From positions 1 through 64,000 of the forward strand of contig JAODTK010003421.1 of NCBI GenBank assembly GCA_026419785.1: a stretch of DNA of 64,000 nt, in the 5' to 3' direction. This DNA comes from Sclerodactyla briareus. Lineage: Eukaryota; Echinodermata; Holothuroidea; Dendrochirotida; Sclerodactylidae. The notes under the pieces are model-generated. The model was not told the origin of the DNA, did no database searches, and worked only from the letters and a program-made list of their open reading frames with translations. Positions 46,722 through 58,180 of the stretch are shown here, piece after piece (position 1 is the first letter of the stretch; the number at the start of each line of letters is the position of its first letter). A program made the position numbers and the translations under genes.

Positions 46722-47870
46722 TTAAGCGTTGCTTCCACTGTGCGATAACGATACGACACATCGATAGATAATTATCGGATGGAGTGTTCACACTCGTTTC
46801 GTAAAAAATGTCGTACGAAATTTAATCGGACGTTTCGTCGCCTTAACATAACGGAGAAAGTGGTGGATCTTCAGTTGAGAGCAGCATTTTTTTCCCTTTT
46901 TGTCGCTTCAAGGCGGTGGAATATGCCTTGGTCGGCAGAATTTTTAATACCAATAATGTAATTTCAAAGCAATTCGAAAGCTTGTGTCTTTCTCAGTACG
47001 TGTAGGAGCGTGATTGGTTTATCGACCCTTTTGAAGCACAATAACAGTTACAAGCCTTTCCTCTAGTCGTGGAGACAGCACGCGCAAATAGATGATACAC
47101 GATTCCCTCACATTCATTCTGTCCAAACACAATCAATCATGGGAGCGCAGCCTGAAGGCACTTAGCTGCCACAGCTCCAATCACCAACCTCCTCTGTAGC
47201 AAGTGACCAGGCTTGCCTGTCCTCCCCCCCCCCCATACTCTCCGGTATACCTCGCACTGCGCTAACCATAACTACTTGACAGCCCGGAGGACGGCCCTAA
47301 CCCAAGGGTCTCGTGGAGACAGAAACGTGGTGGGCCGGAATCGCCCCAGGAGGCCGCGCCATATCCCCAAAACGCGATTGACATCACGAATCAGACACCT
47401 GACCTCACCATCCCCGTCTACCCTTCCGTTTGGACACCCTTCTTAATGTATCATCGGTATCCAAGATCGGCGAAGAACTATTGTATATGTGAGACCATCA
47501 TGGTTTTCGAACTAAAATAATGGACCCGTAGGTTCCATGCATTGCGGCAAAATAGTGGCCGAGAACCAATCAAGGCCGATTTCAATCACTAAACCCACTT
47601 TTTCGTTTTTCACACGCCAAACGTCCCCTCAAATTCCTGTTTGGCGTTCCACACTCTTTGCAGAATTGCGCAAGCTTTAACTGCTTTCGTTAGTTTCATC
47701 GCATCCGATAAATTTATGATACGATACAAGTTAAAATATCTTCAACTTGATGCCGATAAATTTATCGTATCGTATCGTAGCGCAATAGGTGTGAACACTC
47801 CTATTGAAAATAACACTTTTTATCCCACGTCCGGGTCAATTTAATCGTATCGTAATGGAACCCCCTTTAA
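46722..47870 (-). mobile_element. Non-autonomous TIR transposon with CGATA-rich ends, copy 2
   Basis: Left end: TTAA (46722-46725), then gcgttgcttccactgtgcg, ataacgatacgacac and attatcggatggagtgttca. Right end: gccgataaatttatcgtatc at 47751 and following, gtatcgtagcgcaataggtg, and aatcgtatcgtaatgg ending at TTAA (47867-47870). Its left half is the reverse complement of the right half of copy 1 (shared cggatggagtgttca, gtcgtacga, aacataacg(g)agaaagtg, tttttgtcgcttca). Its right half is the reverse complement of copy 1's left half. It is about 230 bases shorter than copy 1, partly because it lacks the 89 bp duplication. There is no transposase frame; the frame at 47213-47446 is proline- and arginine-rich without a motif. 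Confidence 0.8.
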
Positions 47871-48239
47871 GTATTTTACCTACCATGTGGCGATAGAAGT
47901 AGATTATATCCGACACGGTTTTCCTTGAAAAAGAAGAAGAAAAAACACACAACAATCATGTAGTACTTGGAGTGTTCTATAGATAGATTCAGCATGCTTA
48001 CTTGCCTAGATCCTCACTTCGAAAATATAGTGAGTGACGTAGCCTACGCACCGTACTCTGTTTGTATATGCCCCAATAAAACAATATACTGATGAATAAC
48101 TCCATATGTAGTACAGACCGGGTTTTATCGACAAGGAAAAAAATGCTAATTAGACTTATCCTGCTGTCATGGGTTTTTTAAAGATATGTTTTACAAGATG
48201 TCTCCGGAATTGGAAGGTCAGGGGAAGGGTTGGCTGCTG
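47871..48239. other. Non-coding stretch, nothing recognised
   Basis: No element or gene recognised. Confidence 0.5.
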
Positions 48240-48630
48240 AAGCACGTTGCGGGAGCAATAGGGCGGAAGAATTCCATAGCGCTCTGTGCGAAACCTTCCT
48301 TTCGAAGTCCCATTCCACCGACGTTTTCCGTAGGTGGATTACGTACAGCAGTTGTCGATGGCGAGGACTTGGTCTATCTCACGTCATAGATCCGCTGGTG
48401 TGCATTGGATATGCATGTACCTGGGTATGTTTTTCGGAATATTTTGAATAATCCTCGTCGGTCTGCTAGCTGTGAGCATTCCACGTGGTCTCCACTTCAA
48501 ACCCTCCAGGTTCCGAGTAAGGTCGGTCCTGGAGTTCACTGATCGTCTCTCGGAGGAGGCATGAAATGACGGTCCCTGGAGCAAGTTGGGAATGATTACA
48601 CCCCTGCCTGATACCATCATAGCACTAGTC
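48240..48630 (+). repeat. Weak similarity to 60880-61220
   Basis: The clearest shared part is ggagttcactgatcgtctct (48532-48551) with tgaaatgacggtcc and cccctgcctga, against ggagttcactaatcgtcttt (61138) with taaaatgaacggtcc and tccctgcctcaga. An upstream ccacgtgg word also recurs at similar distance. The nature of the sequence is unknown; neither copy holds a frame across the shared part. Confidence 0.35.
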
Positions 48631-49107
48631 GGGAAGGATATTAGTTATCCGCCCATGCTCATCCACGATTAATACGGGCAGGGTTCCTAGATGCTCCGCA
48701 CTTTGCTCCCTGAGTCGACAGAATTGAATTCAAGCACGCAAGCATTCGCTGGCATCCTTGTAAATACTCACCAAATATGTGCACTTTTGTCTGTTTCATT
48801 GTCTGTGTAATGTAATGTAGATTTTCACAGTAAGAATACGATCAATCTTGAGTTTCTAACTTATCAAGATAGCATGGCGTCTATTTCTCCAATATTGTAT
48901 ATCTACCAGACTACCATAAAGAAAACAGGACCGGGATATTAGCAGGGGTGAATTTACCCCCTACTCTCCCATTATCAAGAGATGATAATTATTGCGTAGC
49001 TATATAAGCAATGACGTTTACTCTACTTTTCTCCTCTTGCTCGAAATCTCCCAGGTTTCCTCCGGATCAGTTACATTTTTCGCGTGGTAACAGTTTTCAA
49101 GGGGGAG
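48631..49107. other. Non-coding stretch, nothing recognised
   Basis: No element or gene recognised. Confidence 0.45.
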
Positions 49108-49640
49108 GGGATGTCTCCCGGAAGATAGTTCAAGATTACAACGGCGGGAATACCCGCAGCCTGGCGGTGTCACGTATACTCCGTGAAAATGGTTATAACG
49201 TCATCCATGGGTCAGGTCGTACGATCATAAAAGAGTAGCGAGTCGCCTCACGTGAAAGTGCTATTGTGAGACTTTTATATGAGGAAAAGCCGAGACTCAA
49301 AATCCGAGTCCGTTATTTAGCTGGGTTATGAGTCGAGGAAATGTTCATGACTGCACGATAGGAGTCGAATGAATTGCACATTATCAATTCTTACAAACTG
49401 TAACCCCAGACTCTTGTCTCTCTAGCGATGGGACAATTCGAGGTGACTTGGTCCGAGTATAAACAATTGCTCATGGCTACGAGGCGTTCCCAACTATATA
49501 TTGCTTTGACTGATTCTCCAACGTATCAGGAATGGGGTTTAACGTCTCGAGCTCCACGGTAAGCGGTTTTGTAGGATAAACATTCGTTTGGTTTTCATAG
49601 CGCAAAAAAGCGAGTCACATTAGAATAGCCTCCCTGAGGA
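49108..49640 (+). pseudogene. Possible Tc1/mariner-type transposase HTH remnant
   Basis: In the frame 49011-49238 the residues from about 49112 read SRKIVQDYNGGNTRSLAVSR, then ILRENGYNV and TIIKE. This resembles the bipartite helix-turn-helix at the N-terminus of Tc1-type transposases (KIV.LY..G.S...I++ILRE.GYNVS..TI). Further on, near 49534, another GFNVSSSTV occurs, the same helix pattern, followed by stops. No DDE catalytic residues and no inverted repeats are seen. The reading is by pattern only; it could equally be another HTH-bearing transposase or a chance match. Confidence 0.3.
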
Positions 49641-50084
49641 TAATGTTCAGTCCATATGAGGATCCAAAAGCCTCCACAAGAACAGTTCAGACTTTCACGG
49701 CACACGAGGATTCTCCCTCGCTGGCCCTTCCTTATTAACCTGAAGAACTAAACTTAACGGAAATCCGAGCTGCTCTTTGAGATTCGTGCCGAAATGAAAT
49801 AAAAAATGTTAAGGCTCGTGTGAACCCCTCTTAGATATATCGAACTTCTTATTCTAGCTATACCTAAATTATCAATTCCATTTCCGTAACAGGAAGTGAT
49901 GGATAGCTGTTTCTGTCTTTCATTCATGTGAATATCTCAAGAATGGAGGAAAGGACGGTGACCAATGGGTCGATATCGGGACTTGCTTTGCTACTGGCCT
50001 GGACACTGTGAAGATTGCGAGGTAAGTCCGCTAACCCGTACCTAGAACTGTGCCTCGCGGAGCTCCTAACGAGTTGCACTCCAA
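49641..50084. other. Non-coding stretch, nothing recognised
   Basis: No element or gene recognised between the HTH remnant and the SINE. Confidence 0.45.
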
Positions 50085-50390
50085 TATTTGCTAGTGGTTG
50101 ACGCTGTTTTCAATCGGTAGAGCTCCGGACTGCGATCGAAGAGTTCGACACCCACAGACCTTTGTGTCATTGAGCAAGGCACTCTGTCTCCAATGTCGAC
50201 CAACGCAGGCGAGTGACGAATCTGTCTGCGGCCCAAATGGCAGCAAAACGTTTTTAGATAACTCTCCGGGATTGTCGGAAAAGCGTACCGGTTCCAACGA
50301 TCCGGGTAATATCTGTGAAGAGCTTTGTGAATGTATAAGGACACTGGGCGTTGTATTTAAGCGATATCATTATCACCAAGTTTATTTGGA
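50085..50390 (+). mobile_element. tRNA-derived SINE
   Basis: The head resembles a tRNA: gctagtggttgacgct and aatcggtagagctccgg (box A-like), an anticodon-arm-like ggactgcgatcg, then gagttcgacaccc (box B-like, consensus GGTTCGANNCC). The body has tgtgtcattgagcaaggcac, a core word common to tRNA-derived SINEs of marine animals and fish. The tail reads gggcgttgtatttaagcg then atatcattatca, which resembles the gcgctatataaat plus ATT tail of the LINEs in this window. SINEs are transcribed by RNA polymerase III and copied by a partner LINE that recognises the shared tail. The copy is diverged. The open frames over it are artefacts. Confidence 0.75.
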
Positions 50391-51878
50391 TAATTATTTG
50401 GTGCTTCAATGCTTCATAGTTACCATAATAGCATTTTCTGGATGTTACATAGCATTCCGGTGATACGGCTCTATTTCGTTCGTTTTCAGATCCTTCTGTG
50501 TTTTTATGGATTCTGCTTCGGAGATGAGTCCAGCCCAGATAATTGCGCTTTCGCTGATGCGTTCTCTAGTGGCGCTCCGTGTGAAATGGACTACGCACGC
50601 TGCATGCGAAATGATCTGGGGGAATGTGTCTGAACGGGGGGGAAAATATCACGACTGCGTCGAAGGGAGAGAGACCCAATAAACAGTCTCTGGAATTATC
50701 AGTAGGCTACGGTTATAGGCATCGCTCAAGATACAGCCACATTTTCCAGATTTGAATAATGAAATTTATCAACTTTCTTTCATCAGGAGAACGGTAAGGG
50801 AGGCGTCGTCTGATTCTATTCCTGTGGTGGTTGAGGGTATATTGGCTTTCAGTATTTCGTTTAAAATCAAGCTAGGTTCCAGGAAACGAGTTGATGTGGT
50901 CGAGGGCGTAGAAACAGGGCGCTGGAGGCGCCCCCTCCCGTGAAAAATGTGAGGCGCGTAAGATATTATTCTCTACTGTTCTGTATACGGGCGAAAGGAA
51001 ACTATCTTTTGGCAAAATCAACAAGTTCCTCTTGATGTTGAGATTGTCATCTATCATTTACCCCTTCATTCGTCTCGAAGACAACATCAAGGCCCTCCCC
51101 ATATCTGTAGTGCGTGGATATGACATTGCGAAAAGTAGCCACCACCTTTCCCCCTCTTTACAACTCAGCGGCCAGGCGGCAGAGGTGCACCTGGGAAAGG
51201 CTGGAATCTCAATGTCAGAAATGCAGGTGATGGCCAGTGGTTGGATCAATGGCCACACCTTCTGATGCCGAGGACGACAATTTTACCCCTAATTTTGTAA
51301 GAGGGACACTGTCCCTTCTTGCAGAGTAACATTCCCTCAGCACCTTCTCCAATACCCACGTGAAGACCGTTTTCTTACTCTGGGCCTGCTTGAAGTATAC
51401 AAGCAATGTAGGCTGCTTGTAGTGATTAAGGCCTATTATTAGCAAAGTAAAGCTACTTTCCCAGCCATCATTCCCCACTCTGTCAGCCTTTATGAACGTA
51501 AGTATAGGCTGCGGACTAAGATGTACCAACATTGAATATATGTGAAGACCCAGGAATATAAAGGCAACATTGCATGCATGGAGGCCTATGAATGTACAAG
51601 TACACCTCCTGTCAACTCTTGGGAAGGCTGCCAAACTCACTTAAGACACTGATCCATTATAGCAGAGATGGCCTCGAAATCAATCCACACATGATCCTTA
51701 TATCAACTCCCTCTCGAATTCCATCAATCCAGCATGTCTAGAAAGAATCCCAATCAACTGAACTGTAGTAGAATGTAGAATGATATCCTCTCGTCCCAGC
51801 GATTCAGTAGCGATGTTTAGTTGGCAACAATGAAGAAAGAAAAGATTAGTTGTGATCAACAAATAACGGTTGTCAGAA
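50391..51878. other. Non-coding stretch, nothing recognised
   Basis: A 141-codon open frame at 51215-51640 minus (starts MSLAAFPRVDRRC) has no motif and is opposed by frames on the plus strand. Not called. Confidence 0.4.
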
Positions 51879-52610
51879 GGAGTCCTGGGTCGAATACGAA
51901 AGTTAGTCTCAAAACGATCAGCCATGCTCCGGAACGCCCATATCCGTCTGCAAAAGAAAAGTTTTGCTAGAAATCCCAAATGGCTGCTAAGTGGAGTCCC
52001 AAGGGGCGAAAACGAAGGCTGATCCCAAAACGATCGCGATACTTTAAAACACGCGAAAAAATCCAAATGACCGCCGAGTGGGGCTCCATATGGCGCGAAA
52101 ACGAAAGTTGGTCTCAAAGCGATCACCATGTTCCAGAACGCACAAATTTGCAAAAATCCACTTTTGCGGAAAAATAAAAATGGCCACCGGGTGGAGCCCC
52201 AAGGGGCGAAAACGAAGGTTGACCTTAAAAGATCGCAGTAATTCAAACCACTCACATTTTGCAATAAAAAAAAATCTGTTCTGCGGAAAGAAACATCAAA
52301 ATCGCTGCCAGGGGAGGTCCCATGCGACGAGAATGAAAGTTTTTTTTCAAGTCTTAAAACTATCGCTATACGTTTGGCACTTGCAGATCTCCATGAAAGT
52401 CAGTTCGTCAATAAAATTCAAAAGACTGCCGACTGGGTTCCCATGGGACGAAAACAGAAGTTTCTCTCAAAACGATCGCCTCTTCCGAAACGCCCAAATC
52501 TACGATGAAGCCAGTTCGTCAAAACAAAGAAACTTGCCGCCAGGTGGAGTCCCATGAGACGAAAAAAGACCGTCATGTTCCGAAACGCGCAAATCTGCGA
52601 GAAATTCAGA
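51879..52610 (-). repeat. ~110 bp minisatellite, about seven units
   Basis: Units are anchored by gtggagtcccaaggggcgaa-like words followed by aacgaag, at about 51879, 51991, 52078, 52191, 52311, 52433 and 52542 (spacing 87-122). Each unit also holds a caaaacgatcg word, an ttccggaacgcacaaatctg-like word and a cgttttgcggaaa-like word. The minus strand is open for 188 codons (52264-51698), the longest frame in the window. It reads as repeats of FLQICAF-like, RPTFVFAP.G and HL.F segments. The plus strand is also open for 159 codons (52078-52557). I regard both as by-products. Confidence 0.85.
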
Positions 52611-53724
52611 TCGTCAAACGTCGAGAACGCCGCACTTAAAGTGGTACGGCCCGCCCACTCTTGAACTCAATCGGGATTACCATTTGACGAACATATATGC
52701 AAGTCAATCATATGCAAATTTATTTAGCCATGGCAATAACATCAGTTTTGATACCTATGCAGGGGGCGCGAAGTTAGCAAGCAACATTGGAAATAGCGCC
52801 CTCTCGAACAGGCTTCTGGGACCACCAAGATGACATAATAGCACAGTAATGCTATCGAACGTTTTGATAACCCTAAAAAAAATTCCCGACACCTGCTTGA
52901 GCTAAATTAACGCTATTCAACTTTTTATCATTCTCACTTACACAACGTTTTGTATTGCTTCAGAGGTGACTTTTTCATTTATTTTTCTTCAATGGTAAGC
53001 CCTAAATCTTACATTAAATAACAATGGTATGTCATATGACAATTACTCGTGTTAAGGTTCAAAGGTTCTGTATTCTCACTTATTTGTTGCGTTTTACCTG
53101 GAGTTGAGTCACCTCGAAATACAGCAGTACGACATTGTTAAATGCAGTATTTGCGTGGTCTTCCTCGCCTATTTTTTACTATCCTATATAGCTCAACCAT
53201 CATAGTAGAAACGATAACTTCTTTCTCCCTTAGGTTGGCACGATCACTGTCTGATCTCTCTGACTCATGATAGTCCCCAACCAGCTCTCATTCATCCCGC
53301 AAGGTTGTCTTTCCGTGAAAAACTGACTGAGATAGTCTTCGAGACTTCTATCAGATCAGTCTAAGCTTCTTCACTCACTGGACATTTTGCTTCATCACTA
53401 GTGACCCCAGTCATAAGCTTGAGGGGGACCTACAGGCTTGGATATAAAATGAGTTGGATGCGAAGGAGTTAGGGGAATCCCTATTGCGCACAACGCATGA
53501 TAACGCCACAGTTGCAACAATACAAATAATTGTGTTAGCATTCCATTGTTTCATTGGATTTAATAATTCAACATTCTGCAGAAGTTCCGTTTACCTCACG
53601 AAGTAACCGTCAACACCCACCAACCCAACAACAACTCCTCTCTCATAACTAAATATTTTTCCAACGTGAAATTAATGAGTGAATTTTATTAGAAAATGAA
53701 AATATCAGCGGAGTTGTGCAAGTG
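52611..53724. other. Non-coding stretch, nothing recognised
   Basis: No recognisable gene or shared repeat. Confidence 0.5.
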
Positions 53725-53900
53725 TGCAAGGGCGCAGCCACTATCTGAAAGTGGGGGGGGGGGGGGGGTGTAGAGCTTTTTTTTGGGGGGGGGGGCGAAG
53801 CAGTGATGGAAAACATTTGGTGTGTGAAAAAAATCATTCTGTATGGAGGGCTTCCCAAAAGTTGGGGGTTTGACACCCCGGACCCCTATTGGCTGGCGGC
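53725..53900. repeat. G-run repeat with ggcgcagccac head
   Basis: Starts gggcgcagccactatctgaaag, also found at 19358 as ggcgcagccactgtctgaaag. Two G-runs (53753-53768 and 53785-53795), a cttcccaaaagttgggggtt word and caccccggacccc follow. The layout resembles 1025-1080 (acttcaaaaagtgtgggggg and cacgacccac). Probably a dispersed repeat. Confidence 0.5.
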
Positions 53901-54120
53901 CCTTGAAGTTTTACTCATTTATTAGTGCAAAATGGGATGCTCTCCAATCTTGCGCAATGCACATATACAAACTGCAGAGGCCCTAACTCCGTAACAGAAA
54001 GTCGTAGAATGCGTGGGCTCACATCCGCGGGGGACGGGCAGGATATATACCCCTACTTTTTGGCATTGCTCTCATTGACTTTCACACAGTAATTTTTCTG
54101 GTCAAACCATCACTCTCACT
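53901..54120. other. Non-coding stretch
   Basis: Nothing recognised. Confidence 0.5.
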
Positions 54121-54176
54121 CTCCCCCCCCCTCCCCCCCTCCCCCCCCCCAAAAAAAAAAAAAACACACACACACT
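54121..54176. repeat. Compound poly-C, poly-A and (CA)n tract
   Basis: C-runs broken by T (54124-54150), then 14 A, then CA dinucleotides. Simple sequence. Confidence 0.9.
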
Positions 54177-55544
54177 CAGAACTCCTCACATGGATGTGTC
54201 CACTGGCAGAATGTCGGGTTTGAACTAACGCATTTAATTTCTCTCTAGCTGATATATCAGCCTGCAGTTCCCTCTAATATATTCTTGTGTGGCATGGATT
54301 CTCACGTCCCTCCATCTCTCAAACTAGGTCGCCCTAATTCACCAGAGGTTTAAGCCGAGTGTCAGCAAGCAGTTCGAGAAGACCGGATTTTCTAAACAAG
54401 GCTCGGTTGGCTTCTGAATCCTCTGATACCAAGCAGCTGTATATTCAAGATGTTTTGGCACGGATTCACTGCTCTGTGGTTCATTGTGTCAATTTGAAAG
54501 AATCGTTTTGTAAATAATGCATGACTATATCTGGCACCCAACCGACCGCATTTCACGTGCGTAGCCACTCCTGTCATGCACTAGCACTCCCTGCTATTTT
54601 CCATCTCCCACTTTGCAGAATTTGAACGGTCCCCCGTCAGTAGACCAATAATCCAAAGCTGTTGCCATCCCATCAACCGTAGGGTATGGAAAGATCTCCA
54701 CAGTCTCAAACCAGGAAAGTTCCAATCGCTAAGACAAGATTGGGAACTACCGTACGTTTCAAGAGCATTGCTCATGAAGTAGTCTTGTCTTAACACCTTG
54801 CTGGTTTCTATCGATACGCACAACCAACTTCTGCAGCACGTCACCAGTCATCCTCGTGTACAGTCGCTATGTACAACCTCGTGTACAATCGCTATTGGAG
54901 CTGGATTAGAATGCGCTGCCAATTTGTGAAAAGAAATTTTCGGACAGAATATAGCAGTGTTTCATAAATGGTCCGGGATCTCAATTGTAAATGCTAAGAA
55001 GAGAGATGACTGTGCTCGTCTATCCAAGGCGATGGGCCCTTAGAAGAATATTGCAATGTCCTGCCTACTGCTATCAGAGACTCTGCTAATTTTTTAGGAC
55101 AGTTTGAATCAGTAAAGCCTTTGATACTACATAATGAGCCCGACCCTCAGTTTGTTGTAGCGGTCTGTGTCTTTGTGGGCGGGAAGCTTGATCCTGTGAC
55201 CTATACCGAAGCGTTCGCGCAGCGTTCAACAGATACAGATTCCGGCCATTAACACTCGCTACTACCCAACTCATCTTTCTGAGGCTATGATCTGCCGTTA
55301 CCGAGCAATCTTCGTCCTTCTTGGAACGCCATTTCTGCTCATTGACCGTCTGTACAGATTTTCACAATGTAAGTTCCACCTAGTGACCTCCCAGCTTCTG
55401 CTATACCATAGCTGATCACCTCATGCACCTACCTGATGAGAGCTGTGTTAATGCTCTCGACTTTACTTAGCCTCCGATCTTGCATGCACTCTGAAAACGC
55501 GCTGGTCAAATGGATCGGTAATCGAATCGAATGAGCACATATCA
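54177..55544. other. Non-coding stretch; possible LINE C-terminal trace
   Basis: Near 55055-55110 a plus-strand reading LPTAIRDSAN followed by FESVK resembles the WN.LP..IRDS....FK..LKT block near the C-terminus of LINE reverse transcriptases. No other block was found, so I do not annotate an element. The minus frame 54581-54844 (87 codons) has no motif. Confidence 0.3.
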
Positions 55545-55700
55545 GACAGTGGCGTCGTGCCCATTGGGGCCCGAGGAGGGGGGGGGGGGGGATAAAAGTT
55601 TTGTCATAATTTAAATAAAAAAGGTATTCTCGAAATCGAAAAGTAGACTATATATTCAATTGTTCTTTGATAATCGTTGGCGAATCCACCCCCCCCCCCA
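55545..55700. repeat. G-run and C-run stretch with cagtggcgtcgtg head
   Basis: cagtggcgtcgtgcccattg leads to a G-run (55578-55591), and a C-run follows at 55689-55699. The head word followed by poly-G recalls other G-run repeats in the window. Confidence 0.5.
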
Positions 55701-57414
55701 CAACACACCTCAACTTAACATTCGAGTTAAGTAATGGCATAGCTTAGTTCGAATATGTCTGTCCTTAGCTCGCGCTTGATATTTGATATCAAAGATACAT
55801 AGCGCCACAACTGACCAACATGAGGTCATTACAGATCAAGACTTCTACCGGCCAAGAACATGCGAGCTAATGCATCAAAATTTGCGTAAAATACAAGCTG
55901 GATCCCTGATATTGTAAGTTGTTTTTGTTCCATTCATGGAGATATGTTCACGTACCCTCCTCTCGGGGCTCCCAAACGGCAGTCCGCGGGCCAAAATTGG
56001 CCCGCCAGATGATGCAATCCGGCACACTATAAATACCAAGTTAGGGAAAAATAGTTTTGTTTTTTTCAACAAACAAGTAGAATTAATAACCAACGTTCAT
56101 AAACGCTGGGAACGTCGATACATGTATTAAAATGTCACTATCAATGAAATATCTAAATCCCTTTTAGTCAATTCATTCCGTGAGCATTATATATATTCCG
56201 GACTTCATGATTTTTTTTATTTTTTATTGTATTGATGCTCATCTAGAACTAACATTTGCGACTATTTTGTGCTACGCTGCTGAAATCATGGTGGCTACTT
56301 GCCCATTTCTTCACTTAATCTAAATCGCATGAACTGCTGACGTGATATTCTTTCAATGTGTAACTTTATATTTTAATTTATGAATAGAAAAAAAAATGGC
56401 AATCTGGCCTTCACCATTGGCGTCTAAGAACACCCCGTTTGGGAAATCTTGCATAGCACGTACGTCAGTCGGCTTAGGCAAATACACTTTTCATTTAGAG
56501 ATTCGTAGATCGCGGGCATGGGTGATACTCCCCCAATATGATATTAGGGGATGGCCTATGTGATCACCCCCCCCCCCCCCTCCCGATGATCCAGGCATCA
56601 CGGTCATTATAGAATGGCCTAAACACATAGTTCTAATGCGATTGCCCAAGTTTTATGTTGAGGAGGCTAACATAAACTAATAAAATATAATACATTATTT
56701 CGCCCTGCGCGGGCTGTTTTCTATTTGTGCCGTATAATACAGTAGGTCCATGAACACTACTTTGGCAGATTGGGCAATATGCTTTTTCCCCATGCGTATA
56801 CAAACGCGGTGAATAAGGCCACAAGGAGAATTTGGGTGTGGGAACACGATTCATGTTGCCCCTCCCACTGCTGAAATCCAACTCTGGCAATTTTCCTACC
56901 CTACACATAACCATACCCTAGTTTAGTCTACTTCTCACCAATTGTTGATAACAGCCTGACGTGCTTCGTCTTGATGAAAGCTATATGCACGAAAACAACA
57001 GGGCAGGGGATCGTGCACATCAGTGTGGGGGTTTAACCGTGATGATTTATTATGTTTGGGACTATATATAGGCTCGAGAGGGTAGGACAAAACAATTATA
57101 GACACTTAAAATTTGCACAAAAGATTCGAACGGAAACAAATCTAAAAATTACCAAATTTTTCTGTTGACTGGCTCCATTTTCCTTACTTAGAGGCCCGAA
57201 AAATGCACACTTTTCACCCAACGACAGTGATGTTCAGGCAAAATTTCCCAAGATGCGACAAACTCTAACCCAATTGGAAGAGTCCTCTATGGGAGCGGAA
57301 TCGCTCCAACAAGGGGGTTAATGGTAGGAATGGAAGCTACGATGAAGAATTGTAGGAAATACACATTGATCAGTTTCCGAAGGGAAATTATGTCAATTTC
57401 AATGATGCCGTTCA
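55701..57414. other. Non-coding stretch with a C-run
   Basis: C-run at 56567-56580. Near 55966-56004 there are imperfectly complementary GC words (ctcccaaacggcagtccgcg, ggccaaaattggccc). No gene recognised. Confidence 0.4.
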
Positions 57415-57530
57415 ATGTTATAAGGCCCGGGAAGTTCCATTTCCTGCACTCTGTGGTGTCTGTACACGAATAATTTTCTTGAATGCTACGCGCCAAACGA
57501 TGGTGGCGCTCGGCTCAGATGGTATTAAGA
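57415..57530 (+). repeat. GCGCCA/TGGCGC hairpin repeat family, copy 4
   Basis: ataaggcccgggaagttcc, tttcctgcactctg and gtctgtacacgaa, then tgctacgcgccaaacgatgg with tggcgctcggctcagatggt. This is collinear with copy 3 from its 5' part through the hairpin core. Confidence 0.65.
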
Positions 57531-57881
57531 AAGCAGCCCACATCAGACTGGTGTTCCTCCGCCGGCCCCAAGTTACCCCTCAAAAAATAGTCCCCAAATT
57601 ACATTGGAAGCCAACTTTAGAGCCCATTTCTGATCCCTGCTGGGTCCAGAGTTGCCTGCAGTGGACAGGCCATTTAGAAAGTACCACATATGCCAGTTTT
57701 GGACATTTGGGGCAAATTTCTGACCATTTCTGAATTGACACTTGGATGCAGGAAAATCTGATTTTCCGACTGGCAGACCCGATCGGAAATAACCCAGAAA
57801 GACACAGGCAACCCTGGAGAGAAATCTAAAAGGTGAAGGTATGGTGAATGAAGTGCCATGACAGGTATGAATTTCAGCTTT
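57531..57881. other. Non-coding stretch
   Basis: Repeated short words (ccaaattac, catttctg near 57594-57735) suggest degraded repeat DNA. No gene. Confidence 0.35.
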
Positions 57882-58180
57882 AAAATGGTGGGTGGCTCAT
57901 CCTGGAGGGATGTTCTGTTGGATTCAGCAGCTGGTGGAGCGTAGTCAGTTTAGTTGTGTAGGTCAATGGGACGGATATATGTGGTGTGCTCCATTTTTAA
58001 AGCCGGGCATCATACTATTTTTTTGGGGGGCAATTGGGGCCGGGCGAGGACACAGTCTATATGTGGTATGCTGCCAAAATGGTGGGTGCTCACCCATGGA
58101 AAGGTCTGTTCTGTTGGTTCAGCAGCTGGTGGAGCGTAGTCAGTTTAGTGTGTAGGTCATTGGGACGGCTATATGTGGTT
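57882..58180 (+). repeat. Two ~103 bp direct repeats, ~195 bp apart
   Basis: aaaatggtgggtggctcatc (57882) and aaaatggtgggtgctcaccc (about 58077) each lead into tgttctgttgg, ttcagcagctggtggagcgt, agtcagtttag, tgtaggtca, tgggacgg and atatgtgg. The overlapping plus frames (57892-58155, 57954-58139, 58034-58219) repeat SSWWSVVS/QQLVERSQFS residues and are repeat artefacts. Confidence 0.85.

Noticed and set aside
55055..55110. LINE C-terminal block (LPTAIRDSAN)
   Set aside because: Only one short block matched, without a tail or upstream RT motifs, so no element was annotated.
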